Below, in pieces: positions 1 to 11,031 of a stretch of DNA of 64,000 bases. Both the position numbers and the translations under genes were made by a program. The notes under the pieces were generated by a model. It ran no database searches. It saw nothing but the letters and a program-made list of their open reading frames with translations, and was not told where the DNA came from. This DNA is from Cypionkella psychrotolerans (GTDB lineage: Bacteria > Pseudomonadota > Alphaproteobacteria > Rhodobacterales > Rhodobacteraceae). The stretch is taken from NCBI RefSeq assembly GCF_001294535.1, contig NZ_LGIC01000086.1, positions 1 through 64,000 on the forward strand, given 5' to 3'. Numbering within the stretch: the stretch's first letter is position 1; every line of letters starts with the position of its first letter.

Positions 1-35
1 TTCTCCCCATTTATCAAATGCCTCCTTTGAACTAG
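1..35 (-). pseudogene. Downstream remnant of the gene interrupted by the insertion sequence
   Basis: If the element and one CTAG are removed, the reading frame from 1138 runs on without a stop (…ADQL then VQRRHLINGE) to the left edge of the window. These bases are therefore the continuation of the interrupted gene. The length and end of the original gene lie outside the window. Confidence 0.6.
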
Positions 36-879
36 GCTCAGGACTCATTGATCATATCCAGAAGATGACGATGGCTGCTATGGCGATGGCTGACATGAAA
101 GTGTGGGCGCAGCGGTCGTAGCGGGTGTGGATACGCCTCCAGTCCTTGAGTTTGCCGAACATGTTTTCGATTTTGTGCCGCTTGCGGTAAAGCAGTCTGT
201 CGTGCGGTGTCTGGATTTTCCTGTTGGATTTTGATGGGATACAGGCCTCGATCTTCCGATCTGCAAGGGCGTCTCGCAGCCAGTCGGCATCGTAGCCCTT
301 GTCGGCAAGGAGCGCCTTCGTCGGGGGCAGGCTTGACAGCAAGGCCGCCGCCCCGGTGTAGTCACTGACTTGGCCTGCGGTCAGAAACAGGCTGCGCGGG
401 CGGCCTTCGCTGTCGCAGACAGCGTGCAGCTTCGAGTTCAACCCGCCTTTGGTGCGTCCGATATACCGGGGAAGAGCCCCTTTTTGAGCAGGCTGGCTGC
501 TGTGCGGTGCGCCTTCAGGTGAGTGGCATCGATCATCAACTCGGCTGTCTCGCCGCCGCCTTTTGCCAGTTCCAGGAAGATGCGTCCGAACACGCCCAAC
601 TCGCTCCAGCGGATGAAACGGTTGTAGATTGTCTTGTGTGGCCCGTAGCTTGGCGGAACGTCGCGCCACCGCAGGCCGTTGCGGATGACAAAGATGATGC
701 CGCTGATCACCCGCCGGTCATCCACCCGGGGGATGCCGTGAGACAATGGAAAGAACGGCGATATCCGCGCCATCTGAGCTTCGGAAAGCAGGATCATCTC
801 GGTCATGGCAGCACCCCCTTGGTGCCACCAGTGAATCAATGACTTGCCGCTACAGCAAGCGATTTAATAGGTCCAGAGC
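36..879 (-). mobile_element. IS5-family (IS427-type) insertion sequence, complete
   Basis: The element is 844 bp and bounded by imperfect inverted repeats: GCTCAGGACTCATT at the left end (36-49) and GCTCTGGACCTATT read inward from 879 at the right end. It is flanked by a direct CTAG at 32-35 and 880-883. CTAG fits the YTAR target preference known for the IS427 subgroup. It carries one transposase gene read by frameshift. Both ends and both frames look intact, so the copy may be active and could be recent. It sits inside a small AT-rich gene. Confidence 0.92.
52..806 (-). CDS. IS5/IS427-type transposase, expressed by programmed -1 frameshift
   Basis: DDE transposase that cuts and pastes the surrounding element. 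It is encoded in two overlapping frames. The first starts at ATG 806 behind an AAGGGGG ribosome site and covers the helical N-terminal domain. The second is entered by -1 slippage on A-AAG-GGG (plus positions 477-483), where both tRNAs can re-pair. The fused product would be 251 residues, with the catalytic triad at D93 (MIDATH), D169 (LLADKGYD) and E214 (KIENMFGKLKDWRR). Without slippage the first frame ends at 438 and loses the second D and the E. A sequencing error is the alternative, but the slippery site at exactly this place argues for programmed frameshifting. Confidence 0.88.
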
Positions 880-1138
880 CTAGCTGATCTGCTTGAGGTA
901 GAATAGCTTTTGCCTGATCCATCAAAGTTGAGTAGCACCCGTTATTTCCAATGGCTGAGTAATATAATGCAAGCCGGAGATATGTGGCCCCTAGCTCGTA
1001 CTTCAAATCTTCATCAAGCTCTGCACCAATAGTCGCAATCGTTTGTGACACAATATCAATACAGCCTTGATACTCAGCTGAACTTTCCAATTCGAAAAGT
1101 TTAGCTTCGTCGGCTCGATTTATGATGTGATTTACCAT
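880..1138 (-). pseudogene. Small AT-rich gene of unknown function, interrupted by the IS
   Basis: The reading frame begins MVNHIINRADEAKLF at ATG 1138 (a TTG at 1159 is also in frame). It encodes about 85 residues of predicted alpha helix, with the look of a TPR-type repeat (ELGATYLRLALYYSAIG). At the CTAG target site it enters the insertion sequence, which adds about 16 foreign residues and a stop. Its codon use is much more AT-rich than its neighbours, which suggests transfer from elsewhere. It lies about 60 bp downstream of, and on the same strand as, the 2OG-Fe(II) oxygenase, so the two may have been co-transcribed. I recognise no family. Confidence 0.55.
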
Positions 1139-1200
1139 TATTGATGCGCCTATGGCCAAGTCGAATTATTCAACTGATGAAAAGTGAAGCTTATTTCCCC

Positions 1201-1821
1201 TCACCCCCACCCATAATTAAAACTCACGCTGATCCGATCCTCCTCCGCCATATTCATCGGCACTTCATGGCGCAGCCAGCTTTCCCACAGCAAAATCTCC
1301 CCCGCCTCGGGTGCGCGATACACGAAGGTCCGCAACTCATCCCGCACCTTGGCTTTGCGCGGCGGGGCGGCCATCATCATCGGCAGCCGCGGGTCTTCAA
1401 ACTTGATCGCCGAAGTGCCCTTCGGCATCGTCACATAGCAGGTCCCCGAGATCACGCTGTGCGGATGGATGTGCGAGCTATGCACCCCGCCCTGCGGCAA
1501 GATATTGATCCACAACGAATCCAGCTTGATCTTCTTATTGCCCAGATCAAACTGCACATCCTTCACAAAGCCCTCAACATGCTTATCCAGCACCTTGACC
1601 AAGGCTTTGAAAATCGGGAACCGCCACGGCAGATCATCCAGCGAGGCATAGCTGGTATAGCCCGGATAGCCGTGCTTTTCGCACCAATTCTGCCCGGCTT
1701 CATCATCCTCGGCGATAGCGAGGCAAGAGTTTTCCAACTCCTCCAGATCAATCGGCTTGCCCTGCTCGGCCAAGGCCGCGCGATACAGCCGCGTGACAAA
1801 AAGCGATTCAATGTTCGACAT
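1201..1821 (-). CDS. TIGR02466-type putative 2OG-Fe(II) oxygenase
   Basis: The protein has about 206 residues from ATG 1821, which has GGAG nine bases upstream; this start is preferred over an upstream in-frame ATG. The C-terminal half has the double-stranded beta-helix pattern of Fe(II)/2-oxoglutarate dioxygenases: SSHIHPHSVISGTCYV contributes iron-binding histidines, and LLWESWLRHEVPMN the distal histidine and 2OG-side residues. Proteins of this family are uncharacterised and also occur in phages. Substrate is unknown. It is monocistronic or leads into the interrupted helical gene, and its base composition is nearer to the genome average than that gene's. Confidence 0.8.
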   Translation of the reverse strand: MSNIESLFVTRLYRAALAEQGKPIDLEELENSCLAIAEDDEAGQNWCEKHGYPGYTSYASLDDLPWRFPIFKALVKVLDKHVEGFVKDVQFDLGNKKIKLDSLWINILPQGGVHSSHIHPHSVISGTCYVTMPKGTSAIKFEDPRLPMMMAAPPRKAKVRDELRTFVYRAPEAGEILLWESWLRHEVPMNMAEEDRISVSFNYGWG

Positions 1822-1913
1822 GGCCTGATACTCCGCTATGGTCGAAGGGTTCAAAGGTTAACAAACCCTAAACGACCCCCTCCTAACCCCTTGATTTCAC
1901 ATATCCCAAAACC

Positions 1914-1929
1914 TGTCCACGCGTGGACA
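1914..1929. repeat. 16-bp perfect palindrome, copy 1 (after lpxK)
   Basis: TGTCCACGCGTGGACA is self-complementary over all 16 bases and begins two bases after the lpxK stop codon. An identical copy follows the 3-hydroxybutyryl-CoA dehydrogenase gene at 13870. It can form an 8-bp hairpin without a real loop or serve as a dimeric protein site. No T-run follows, so it is not a typical terminator. Confidence 0.7.
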
Positions 1930-1931
1930 AA

Positions 1932-2894
1932 TCAAATCCCCAACCGATCAAACGCCGCCTCCAACGGCCCCCAATCCTCAATCCGCAACCGCACCGGCAA
2001 AGTCAAAACCCGCGCCCGGAACGCCTCGGGCAGCCGGACCGCATCCTTTTCCGTCGTCACCAGCTGCGCCCCCTTGGCAAAAGCTTCCACTTCCAACCGG
2101 GTCAACAAAGCCTCTGACAGCGGCTGATGATCGTCTAACGCCTCGCCCCGCACCACCACCGCGCCCTCAGCCCGCAGCGTCGCGAAGAACTTCTCGGGCC
2201 GTCCGATCCCGGCGAAAGCCAGCACCCGCTCGCCCGCCCAGCCCATTCCCATCGCCAGCACCTCCAACCGCCCGCGCAGCAACGACACCCCTTCCACAGA
2301 AAACCCGGCATCCCCAATCGCCAACACAAAATCCGCCCGCGCCAACCCCACCGAGACAGGCTCCCGCAACGGCCCCGCAGGAAGACACCGCCCGTTGCCA
2401 AACCCTACCACCGCATCGACCACCACGATCGACAGATCCTTCATCACCGACGGATTCTGAAACCCGTCGTCCAGCAACACCACGTCAACCCCCGCCGCCT
2501 CCGCCGCCCGAACCCCCGCCGCGCGATCTTTCGAAACCCACACGTCACAAAACGCCGCCAGCAACAGCGGCTCATCCCCGACTTGTTCCGCCCGATGCTT
2601 TACCGGATCAACCTGCACTGGCCCCGCCAAAGACCCACCATGGCCCCGGCTGACCACCGCCACCCGCCGCCCGCGCGCCAGCAACCGCTCCACCAAAGCC
2701 ATCGCCATCGGCGTCTTCCCGGTCCCGCCCGCGTTGATATTGCCGATGCAAATCACTGGCACCGCAGCCCTATACCCCGCCCCCCGCAAACGCCGCGCCG
2801 TAGCCCAGCCATAGATCCACCCCAACGGAGCCAAAACCCGCGCCCAAACCCCCGGTCTTTCCGGCGCGTTAGACCAAAACCCCGGCGCGCGCAT
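1932..2894 (-). CDS. lpxK: Tetraacyldisaccharide 4'-kinase
   Basis: LpxK phosphorylates the 4' position of tetraacyldisaccharide-1-phosphate to make lipid IVA, at the inner face of the cytoplasmic membrane. The protein has 320 residues, the usual length. Its N-terminal hydrophobic stretch (about 20-32) precedes the P-loop [12 protein letters not shown] at residues 51-62, with the family pattern VVSRGHGG and [11 protein letters not shown] following. Its start codon overlaps the waaA stop (TGATG), so the two are translationally coupled. The DUF4170-waaA-lpxK order is familiar in this family of bacteria. Confidence 0.95.
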   Translation of the reverse strand: MRAPGFWSNAPERPGVWARVLAPLGWIYGWATARRLRGAGYRAAVPVICIGNINAGGTGKTPMAMALVERLLARGRRVAVVSRGHGGSLAGPVQVDPVKHRAEQVGDEPLLLAAFCDVWVSKDRAAGVRAAEAAGVDVVLLDDGFQNPSVMKDLSIVVVDAVVGFGNGRCLPAGPLREPVSVGLARADFVLAIGDAGFSVEGVSLLRGRLEVLAMGMGWAGERVLAFAGIGRPEKFFATLRAEGAVVVRGEALDDHQPLSEALLTRLEVEAFAKGAQLVTTEKDAVRLPEAFRARVLTLPVRLRIEDWGPLEAAFDRLGI

Positions 2895-4084
2895 CAGCTT
2901 CCCCCATCCAGCACATCACGCGCAAACGCGACCACCCGATCCGTCACCTCAACCCCATCCGAGGCCAGGGTCCAAGCCGCCTGCGCCAGCCGTGCCGCCC
3001 GATCTGGGGCCAGCAGATCACTCAAAGCATCGCCCAGATCACCCGCAGACCCCACCGCTCGCGCCGCCTGCGCCGCGCCCAAACGCCCGAAAACCGAGCC
3101 ATAGCCGCCCGGCCTTGGCCCATAGACAATCGCCGATCCCAAAGCCGCTGGCTCCATTGGGTTGCGCGCGCAGCCCTCGCCCAGCAACGACCCGCCCATA
3201 TAACTGACCGGAGCCAAGCGATACCACAGCCCATATTCTGCAGCAGAATCAGGGATATAAACCTCGGTTTCCGCATCCGGTTCCTGATCCAGACTGCGCT
3301 GCGCCACGGTCCAGCCCTCCGATACCTCCATGAAAACCGCCAGTTCCGCCGCCCGCGACACATCCTGCGGCACCAAGATCAAGAGCAACCGATGCGCCAA
3401 CCTTAACGCCGCGCGATGCGCTGCAATCACCGCCGCTTCCTCTGCCGCAGGCACATCCACTGCCAGCCACACCGGGCGCGTCGCCATCAACCCGGCCAAC
3501 ATCGCGCGCTCGGGTTCATGATAAGGCAGCGCCGCCGAAGGCTCCTCCATCCGCCCCGCCACCGCGACCGCTGCCGCCCCGGCGCGCCGAAACGCCCGCG
3601 CCGCCGCCTCATCCACCGCCAAAAGTTGTGCGAAAGATTGCAGCGCCGACCGCATCAATCCCGGATACCAACCCTCGCGCCCCTTCATCAGATAGGGCGC
3701 GCGGGCATCCACCATGATCACCGGCAGGCCACGTTCGGCCGCCTCAAACAGCAGCGCGGGGCGCAATTCACCTTCCGCCATAATCACCAAAGCCGGGGCC
3801 CAATGCGACAGAAACGCGCGGGCCTCAGTGGGTGTGTCGAAAGGTGGCTGCTGATGCAGCATATCCGCGGTCAGTGGCACCGCTTCCGGGCAGGTCAACA
3901 GCACCGTGACGCCCAATTCCTCGACCAGTCGCAAAGCCAGTTGCCGCAACCCGCGCGAGCAGCCGATCTCTGCCGCATGCAGCCATATCAGATCGCCCGG
4001 TGGGCGGGCGGGTCGCGCAATATCGGGGCCAACCGCGCGCCGTCCGGTCAGATTGTAAAGCGTGCGGCCTAGGGATAGTGCCAT
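2894..4084 (-). CDS. waaA: WaaA/KdtA-like Kdo transferase, divergent at the active site
   Basis: WaaA moves Kdo from CMP-Kdo to lipid IVA. The 396-residue protein aligns with the whole family ([45 protein letters not shown]), and its position before lpxK supports the call. Two features are odd. The N-terminal SVGE motif, which holds the catalytic glutamate in characterised enzymes, reads AEIGC (residues 38-42). The canonical GGHNP motif reads GCARNP. The N-terminal membrane anchor is also short. It may be a Kdo transferase with a shifted base (E39) or a paralogue with a different job. The call by homology is firm; activity is not. Confidence 0.82.
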   Translation of the reverse strand: MALSLGRTLYNLTGRRAVGPDIARPARPPGDLIWLHAAEIGCSRGLRQLALRLVEELGVTVLLTCPEAVPLTADMLHQQPPFDTPTEARAFLSHWAPALVIMAEGELRPALLFEAAERGLPVIMVDARAPYLMKGREGWYPGLMRSALQSFAQLLAVDEAAARAFRRAGAAAVAVAGRMEEPSAALPYHEPERAMLAGLMATRPVWLAVDVPAAEEAAVIAAHRAALRLAHRLLLILVPQDVSRAAELAVFMEVSEGWTVAQRSLDQEPDAETEVYIPDSAAEYGLWYRLAPVSYMGGSLLGEGCARNPMEPAALGSAIVYGPRPGGYGSVFGRLGAAQAARAVGSAGDLGDALSDLLAPDRAARLAQAAWTLASDGVEVTDRVVAFARDVLDGGS

Positions 4085-4096
4085 AAAAACGGTCGC

Positions 4097-4342
4097 TTAC
4101 GCGCCCATCTCCTCGGTCAGAGATCCTGGTACGCCTTCTTCGCGCAACCGGTGAATATGCGCGATGAAATAGCGCATATGAGCGTTGTCGACCGTGCGTT
4201 GCGCTTCCGCCTTCCATGCCGAAAACGCCGTCGCATAATCGGGATACATGCCGACGATGTGAATCTGGCTGACATCCTTGAAGACGTTCTTTTGCGGGCT
4301 GACAAGCTCGCCGCCAAACACAAGATGAAGACGCTGCGCCAT
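4097..4342 (-). CDS. DUF4170 family protein
   Basis: This is an 81-residue soluble protein of unknown function with the DUF4170 pattern: MAQRLHLVFGGEL at the start, then DVSQIHIVGMYPDY and the aromatic/His-rich YFIAHIHRL near the C-terminus. ATG 4342 is chosen because it opens the conserved domain and has AGGA about ten bases upstream. It lies 12 bases before waaA on the same strand and is a regular companion of the waaA-lpxK pair in Rhodobacteraceae, so a link to the cell envelope is likely by context only. Confidence 0.85.
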   Translation of the reverse strand: MAQRLHLVFGGELVSPQKNVFKDVSQIHIVGMYPDYATAFSAWKAEAQRTVDNAHMRYFIAHIHRLREEGVPGSLTEEMGA

Positions 4343-4463
4343 GCTGGATTTCCTACTGCTGCACCGTTGCACAGGGTAACGGGTGCGCGGGCGCGGTTCA
4401 AGGCTTGCCGCACTTGCACAGGCTGCGCTGGCCGATCATTCTGGTCTTGATATGGGGGATATG

Positions 4464-5372
4464 ATGGCAAGGCGGGTCTTGGCGATTGGCGAATGTATGG
4501 TGGAACTGTCGTCGGCCGGGGATGGTCTGCTGCGGCAGGGTTTTGCGGGGGATACGTTTAACACCGCTTGGTATCTGCGGCATTGCCTGCCTGCCGACTG
4601 GACGGTCGATTACCTGAGCGCCGTGGGGACGGATGCGCTGTCGGATCAGATGCTGGCGTTTATGCAAGCGTCAGGGATTGGCACCGCACATGTGGCGCAG
4701 CGGGCAGAGACGACGGTCGGCATCTATCTGATAAGCTTGCAGAATGGCGAACGCAGCTTCAGCTATTGGCGCGACAGTTCCGCCGCGCGGCGGCTGGCAG
4801 ATGATCCGGTTGCTTTGGCGCACGGCCTTGCGGGAGCGGCGCTGGTGGTGTTTTCCGGGATCACCTTGGCGATCCTGCCCGCCTCTGGGCGCGCGGCGTT
4901 GTTGGCGGCTGTGGCGCAAGCGCGGTCAAACGGGGCGCTGGTGGCCTTCGATCCAAATATGCGCGCACGGCTATGGCCAGAGGTGGCCGAGTTACGGCAC
5001 TGGGTGACGGCTGCCGCGCGGGGTGCCGACATCGTGCTGCCGTCCTTCGACGAAGACGCGCGGGTGTTCGGCGATGCCAGCCCCTCGGTGACGATTGCGC
5101 GCTATCGCGCGTTGGGCGTGGGGTGTGTGGTGGTGAAAAACGGCGGGGGCATGGTCGAGACTTGGGAGGGTTCCGCCTGTGAAATGCAGCCCGCGCCGCA
5201 GAGCGTCGTGGACAGCACCGCAGCAGGCGACAGCTTCAACGCGGGGTTTCTCGCGGCACGCATGCAGGGGGCTTCGATGCCCGAGAGTCTTCAGCAAGGG
5301 GCGGCTTTGGCCGCACAAGTGATCGCGGCACCAGGGGCTTTGATTGCACCGAAAAAGTTAACGCCACCCTAA
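4464..5372 (+). CDS. kdgK: 2-keto-3-deoxygluconate kinase, PfkB family
   Basis: The enzyme phosphorylates 2-keto-3-deoxygluconate to KDPG, feeding the Entner-Doudoroff aldolase. The 302-residue protein starts with the PfkB pattern ARRVLAIGECMVEL, has the sugar-site region AGDTFNTAWYLRHC, and ends with the second PfkB signature DSTAAGDSFNAGFLA, whose last Asp is the catalytic base. ATG 4461 or 4464 both follow a GGGGGA site; 4464 gives the better spacing. It is divergent from DUF4170 and convergent with parC. Another PfkB sugar kinase is possible, but the sequence pattern favours KdgK. Confidence 0.85.
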   Translation: MARRVLAIGECMVELSSAGDGLLRQGFAGDTFNTAWYLRHCLPADWTVDYLSAVGTDALSDQMLAFMQASGIGTAHVAQRAETTVGIYLISLQNGERSFSYWRDSSAARRLADDPVALAHGLAGAALVVFSGITLAILPASGRAALLAAVAQARSNGALVAFDPNMRARLWPEVAELRHWVTAAARGADIVLPSFDEDARVFGDASPSVTIARYRALGVGCVVVKNGGGMVETWEGSACEMQPAPQSVVDSTAAGDSFNAGFLAARMQGASMPESLQQGAALAAQVIAAPGALIAPKKLTPP

Positions 5373-5412
5373 CGCAAAAACATAAGCCTTTGAAATCATT
5401 TACTGGGGTGAA

Positions 5413-5430
5413 CGGTCCGCGCACGGACCG
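5413..5430. terminator. Hairpin between convergent kdgK and parC
   Basis: CGGTCCG and CGGACCG form a perfect 7-bp stem around CGCA, with GGGG and CCCC further out. It sits in the 63-bp gap between two genes that end towards each other, so it may stop transcription from both sides. There is no T-run on either side, hence only moderate confidence. Confidence 0.5.
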
Positions 5431-5435
5431 CCCCT

Positions 5436-7739
<2,304 letters not shown>

Positions 7740-7896
7740 GGATGTGGTGTAGTGCGGGCCCGGGGGCTGGTCCAGCCGGAAAACGCAAGGCGCGGTTGGG
7801 GGTGGCACGATTTGGGGGGAAGAATCGCTGTTTTTTCCACCCCAAAACGCGTAAGATCGTGCTATGGCTGCTGCTCTTCAGTGGAGTGCCTGTGCG

Positions 7897-8388
7897 ATGT
7901 TTAAACTAACTTTTTTCCTTTGTGCGGGGCTTTTTACAGCGATGTATTTCGGCGGCGCTGATCGCGGTCAGCAGCGCTTTGGTTTGGTTGAAAAGCCACG
8001 GGTTGTGGCAGCCCCTGTGGCTGATGCCCCGGTGGTTGGTGCGGATGCACCTGCAGTGGTTGCCGCGCCTGCGGTTATACCTGTGACAGAAGCGGCTTTC
8101 GTCCCCGAAGCGCCGCTGATGGTCACTCCGGCTGTGGAGGAAACCTCCTCTGCGCCCGTCGTGGCAGAGCCCATCGCAGCTGAACCGGGCGTGCTGATGG
8201 TGGTGAACGCGAAATCCGCCAATGTGCGATCCGGCCCCGGCAAGGATTATGATGTGGTCGGTCGGTTGATGCGCGGCGACTCTGTGCTGGTGGTGGCGCA
8301 AGGCGAAGGCGCGGATGGCTGGTCGCTGATCCGAATCGAGGGCGACGGCATTGAGGGCTATATCGCCACGCGTTTGCTGACCGAGTGA
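7897..8388 (+). CDS. Secreted or membrane-anchored SH3 domain protein
   Basis: This is a 163-residue protein. A signal peptide or anchor (residues 3-20, LTFFLCAGLFTAMYFGG) is followed by a long Ala/Pro/Val-rich linker (about 30-105), then a bacterial SH3 domain with the hallmark AKSANVRSGPGKDYDVVGRL and a closing GYIATRLL. Such SH3 domains bind cell-wall peptides or other ligands in the periplasm; the partner is unknown. ATG 7897 has GGAG ten bases upstream and places the signal peptide at the N-terminus. It is divergent from parC. Confidence 0.8.
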   Translation: MFKLTFFLCAGLFTAMYFGGADRGQQRFGLVEKPRVVAAPVADAPVVGADAPAVVAAPAVIPVTEAAFVPEAPLMVTPAVEETSSAPVVAEPIAAEPGVLMVVNAKSANVRSGPGKDYDVVGRLMRGDSVLVVAQGEGADGWSLIRIEGDGIEGYIATRLLTE

Positions 8389-8478
8389 TTTTGAACGGAA
8401 CGCTAATCCTGAACTGAATGATTGTCGAAACCTGCCGCAGCCCCTACGAAGGGGCAAACCCAAAAAGGGGCAGCAGGC

Positions 8479-9303
8479 ATGGAACGCACGATTCTGATCA
8501 CGGGATGCTCATCGGGCATCGGGCTGGACGCCGCGCGCGGTTTGAAGGCGCGGGGCTGGCGGGTGTTTGCCACTTGCAGGCAAGAACCTGATTGCGAGCG
8601 CTTGCGGGCTGAAGGGCTGGAAAGTTTCGTGCTGGATTATGCCGATGAGGCGAGTGTTGAGGCTGCGGTGGCCGAGGTGGTGACGCGCACCGAGGGCAAG
8701 CTGGACGCTTTGTACAACAACGGCGCCTTTGCCTGCCCCGGCGCTGTGGAAGACCTGCCGCGCGGGGCGTTGCGCGCAATCTTTGAGACCAATCTGTTTG
8801 GCTATCACGACCTGACGCGCCGGGTGATCCCCCTGATGCGCGCACAGGGCGGCGGGCGGATTATCAACTGTTCCTCGGTGCTTGGGCTGGTAGCGCTGAA
8901 ATGGCGCGGCGCTTATGTCGCGACGAAATTCGCGATGGAGGGGCTGACCGATGTGTTGCGCATCGAGATGGCCGATACCGGCATCAAGGTGATCCTGATC
9001 GAACCGGGGCCGATTGGCACCTCGATCCGCGAAAAGGCTATCCCGCATTTTGAGCGCTGGATTGATTGGCAAAACTCGGCACGCGCTGCGGAATATGCCA
9101 CGTTGCGGGGGCGGCTTTATCAGGCCGGCCCAAAGGATCGCTGGGAGTTGCCCGCCTCGGCTGTGACAGAAAAGCTGATCCATGCGCTGGAATCCGCCCG
9201 CCCCAAAGCGCGGTATTTTGTCACAACGCCGACGCATCTGATGGGATTTGCCCGGAGGATTCTGCCGACGCGGCTGCTGGATTGGGTGATTGCGAAGGGG
9301 TAG
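8479..9303 (+). CDS. SDR family NAD(P)-dependent oxidoreductase
   Basis: Short-chain dehydrogenase of 274 residues. It has the cofactor motif TGCSSGIG (about residues 7-14), the NNGAF stretch in place of NNAG, the active-site Ser in NCSSVLG and the YVATK catalytic Tyr-Lys pair. The extended C-terminus after the active site (HFERWIDWQNS…) resembles the group of SDRs related to retinol and 17-beta-hydroxysteroid dehydrogenases. Substrate is unknown. ATG 8479 opens the Rossmann fold directly (MERTILITG). Nothing in the neighbours points to a pathway. Confidence 0.85.
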   Translation: MERTILITGCSSGIGLDAARGLKARGWRVFATCRQEPDCERLRAEGLESFVLDYADEASVEAAVAEVVTRTEGKLDALYNNGAFACPGAVEDLPRGALRAIFETNLFGYHDLTRRVIPLMRAQGGGRIINCSSVLGLVALKWRGAYVATKFAMEGLTDVLRIEMADTGIKVILIEPGPIGTSIREKAIPHFERWIDWQNSARAAEYATLRGRLYQAGPKDRWELPASAVTEKLIHALESARPKARYFVTTPTHLMGFARRILPTRLLDWVIAKG

Positions 9304-9370
9304 GTTACGTTTTCCAGTTCGCTTTTTATTGGCAAACGCCTAAATCAAGGCAAAGCGAAAGGAGCTCACC

Positions 9371-9580
9371 ATGCTCAGCGACCCGATTTTCATCTTTGGC
9401 GTGCTTGCCTGTTTCGTCGTGCTGATCATCCTGATGATTGGTATCGGCAGCTTCGCCAAGGGCGGCGAATTTCACCGCAAACACTCTAACCGTTTGATGC
9501 GCTATCGGATTATCGCGCAGGCTGGCGCAGTGATCATCATCGTCGGCTACGCTTATTACCGCAGCAAAGGGGGCAACTGA
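9371..9580 (+). CDS. Twin transmembrane helix small protein (HIG1-like)
   Basis: A 69-residue membrane protein with two hydrophobic helices (about 6-27 and 46-62) and a short basic loop. The loop plus second helix carries SNRLMRYRIIAQAGAV, which resembles the R-x3-Q signature of HIG1 proteins, small factors that associate with cytochrome oxidase in mitochondria; that link is an inference here. It has a strong AAAGGAG site, and its stop overlaps the start of the adenosyltransferase (TGATG), so the two are co-translated. Confidence 0.8.
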   Translation: MLSDPIFIFGVLACFVVLIILMIGIGSFAKGGEFHRKHSNRLMRYRIIAQAGAVIIIVGYAYYRSKGGN

Positions 9581-10152
9581 TGGTTGTTCTGTCAAAAATT
9601 TATACCAAAACCGGCGACAAGGGTGAAACTGCTTTGGGTAATGGTGCGCGGGTGCCGAAGCACTCGGCGCGGGTCAGCGCTTATGGCACGGTGGATGAGA
9701 CGAATGCGACGGTGGGGCTGGCGCGGCAACATTCCAACGGCGATATCGACGCGGCATTGCAGCGGATTTCCAACGATCTGTTCGATCTGGGCGCTGACCT
9801 CTGCACCCCGGATATGGAGAACGATGCCGAAGCCCCCTACCCGCGTTTGCGGATGATCGCAGCACAAGTGGTGCGGCTGGAGGCTGAAATTGACACGATG
9901 AACGCGCGCCTGACGCCGTTGCGCAGCTTTATCCTGCCGGGGGGCAGCGCTTTGGCGGCGCAACTGCATTTGTGCCGGACGGTGTGTCGGCGGGCTGAGC
10001 GGTTGGTGGTGGAACTGGCGGCCTCCGAGGCGGTCAACCCGGAAGCGGTGAAATACCTCAACCGTCTGTCGGACTGGTTCTTTGTTGCGGGCCGGATCGC
10101 GAATAATGACGGTAAAGATGACGTGCTCTGGGTGCCCGGCCTCACGCGTTAG
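9580..10152 (+). CDS. PduO-type cob(I)alamin adenosyltransferase
   Basis: The enzyme transfers the adenosyl group of ATP to cob(I)alamin or cobyrinate diamide to form the coenzyme B12 form. The 190-residue protein has the PduO-type N-terminal ATP motif ([17 protein letters not shown], about 5-21), the VDETNATVG helix and the [10 protein letters not shown] and [12 protein letters not shown] regions. In an organism with the ethylmalonyl-CoA pathway, adenosylcobalamin would serve the methylmalonyl- and ethylmalonyl-CoA mutases. It is translationally coupled to the upstream twin-helix protein. Confidence 0.92.
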   Translation: MVVLSKIYTKTGDKGETALGNGARVPKHSARVSAYGTVDETNATVGLARQHSNGDIDAALQRISNDLFDLGADLCTPDMENDAEAPYPRLRMIAAQVVRLEAEIDTMNARLTPLRSFILPGGSALAAQLHLCRTVCRRAERLVVELAASEAVNPEAVKYLNRLSDWFFVAGRIANNDGKDDVLWVPGLTR

Positions 10153-10269
10153 ACGCGACGTCTGACCGCGCTGTTTCGTCGGTTTTGGTCTGTTACCGAC
10201 GCGCTCAACCATATATGACAGCGGCGAGAGCTTGGGCGGCCTTCGGGCCATTGAACGGAGATATGCGCG

Positions 10270-11031
10270 ATGAAGGTTCTTGTACCTGTCAAACGTGTGA
10301 TCGACTACAACGTGAAAGTGCGCGTGAAAGCGGACGGTTCCGGGGTTGATCTGGCCAATGTGAAAATGTCGATGAACCCGTTTGACGAGATCGCTGTCGA
10401 AGAAGCGATCCGGCTGAAGGAAAAGGGCGTGGCGACCGAGGTTGTCGTGGTTTCCATCGGCGTCAAGCAAAGCCAGGAAACCCTGCGCACTGCTTTGGCG
10501 ATGGGCGCAGACCGCGCCATTCTGATCGAAGCCACCGATAACGTGCATACCGATATTGAGCCTTTGTCGGTTGCCAAGCTGCTGGCCGCCGTGGTGCGCG
10601 AAGAAGCACCGGGGATCGTGCTTTGCGGCAAGCAAGCCATTGATAACGATATGAATGCCACCGGGCAGATGCTGTCGGCACTGCTGGGCTGGAGCCAAGC
10701 GACGTTTGTGTCTGAACTGGCGATTGACGGCGACAAAGCCGTGGTCACCCGCGAAGTTGATGGCGGTTTGCAGACGATTTCGGTGAAAATGCCGACCATC
10801 GTTTCGGTCGATCTGCGTTTGAACGAGCCGCGCTATGCCTCGCTGCCAAACATCATGAAAGCCAAGGCCAAGCCGCTGGCGATTAAGACTCCGGCGGATT
10901 TCGGCGTTGATGTCACCCCGCGTCTGAACATCGTGAAAACGGTTGAACCCGCAGGCCGCAAGGCTGGCGTCAAAGTCGGCTCGGTCGACGAACTGATTGC
11001 TAAACTTAAAGACGAAGCGGGGGTGATCTGA
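10270..11031 (+). CDS. etfB: Electron transfer flavoprotein subunit beta
   Basis: The beta subunit (253 residues) of the ETF heterodimer, which takes electrons from acyl-CoA dehydrogenases and passes them to ETF-ubiquinone oxidoreductase. The start [16 protein letters not shown], the AMGADRAIL segment and the ETF-beta signature around [42 protein letters not shown] region are typical, here cited by position (about 160-200). Its stop overlaps the start of etfA. The methylsuccinyl-CoA dehydrogenase in this window would be one of its electron donors. Confidence 0.96.
   Translation: MKVLVPVKRVIDYNVKVRVKADGSGVDLANVKMSMNPFDEIAVEEAIRLKEKGVATEVVVVSIGVKQSQETLRTALAMGADRAILIEATDNVHTDIEPLSVAKLLAAVVREEAPGIVLCGKQAIDNDMNATGQMLSALLGWSQATFVSELAIDGDKAVVTREVDGGLQTISVKMPTIVSVDLRLNEPRYASLPNIMKAKAKPLAIKTPADFGVDVTPRLNIVKTVEPAGRKAGVKVGSVDELIAKLKDEAGVI

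Noticed and set aside
438-669. Reading the transposase as two independent genes or as a broken pseudogene
   Set aside because: The two frames overlap at an A-AAG-GGG slippery site that restores the full DDE protein, so one frameshifted gene is the simpler reading.
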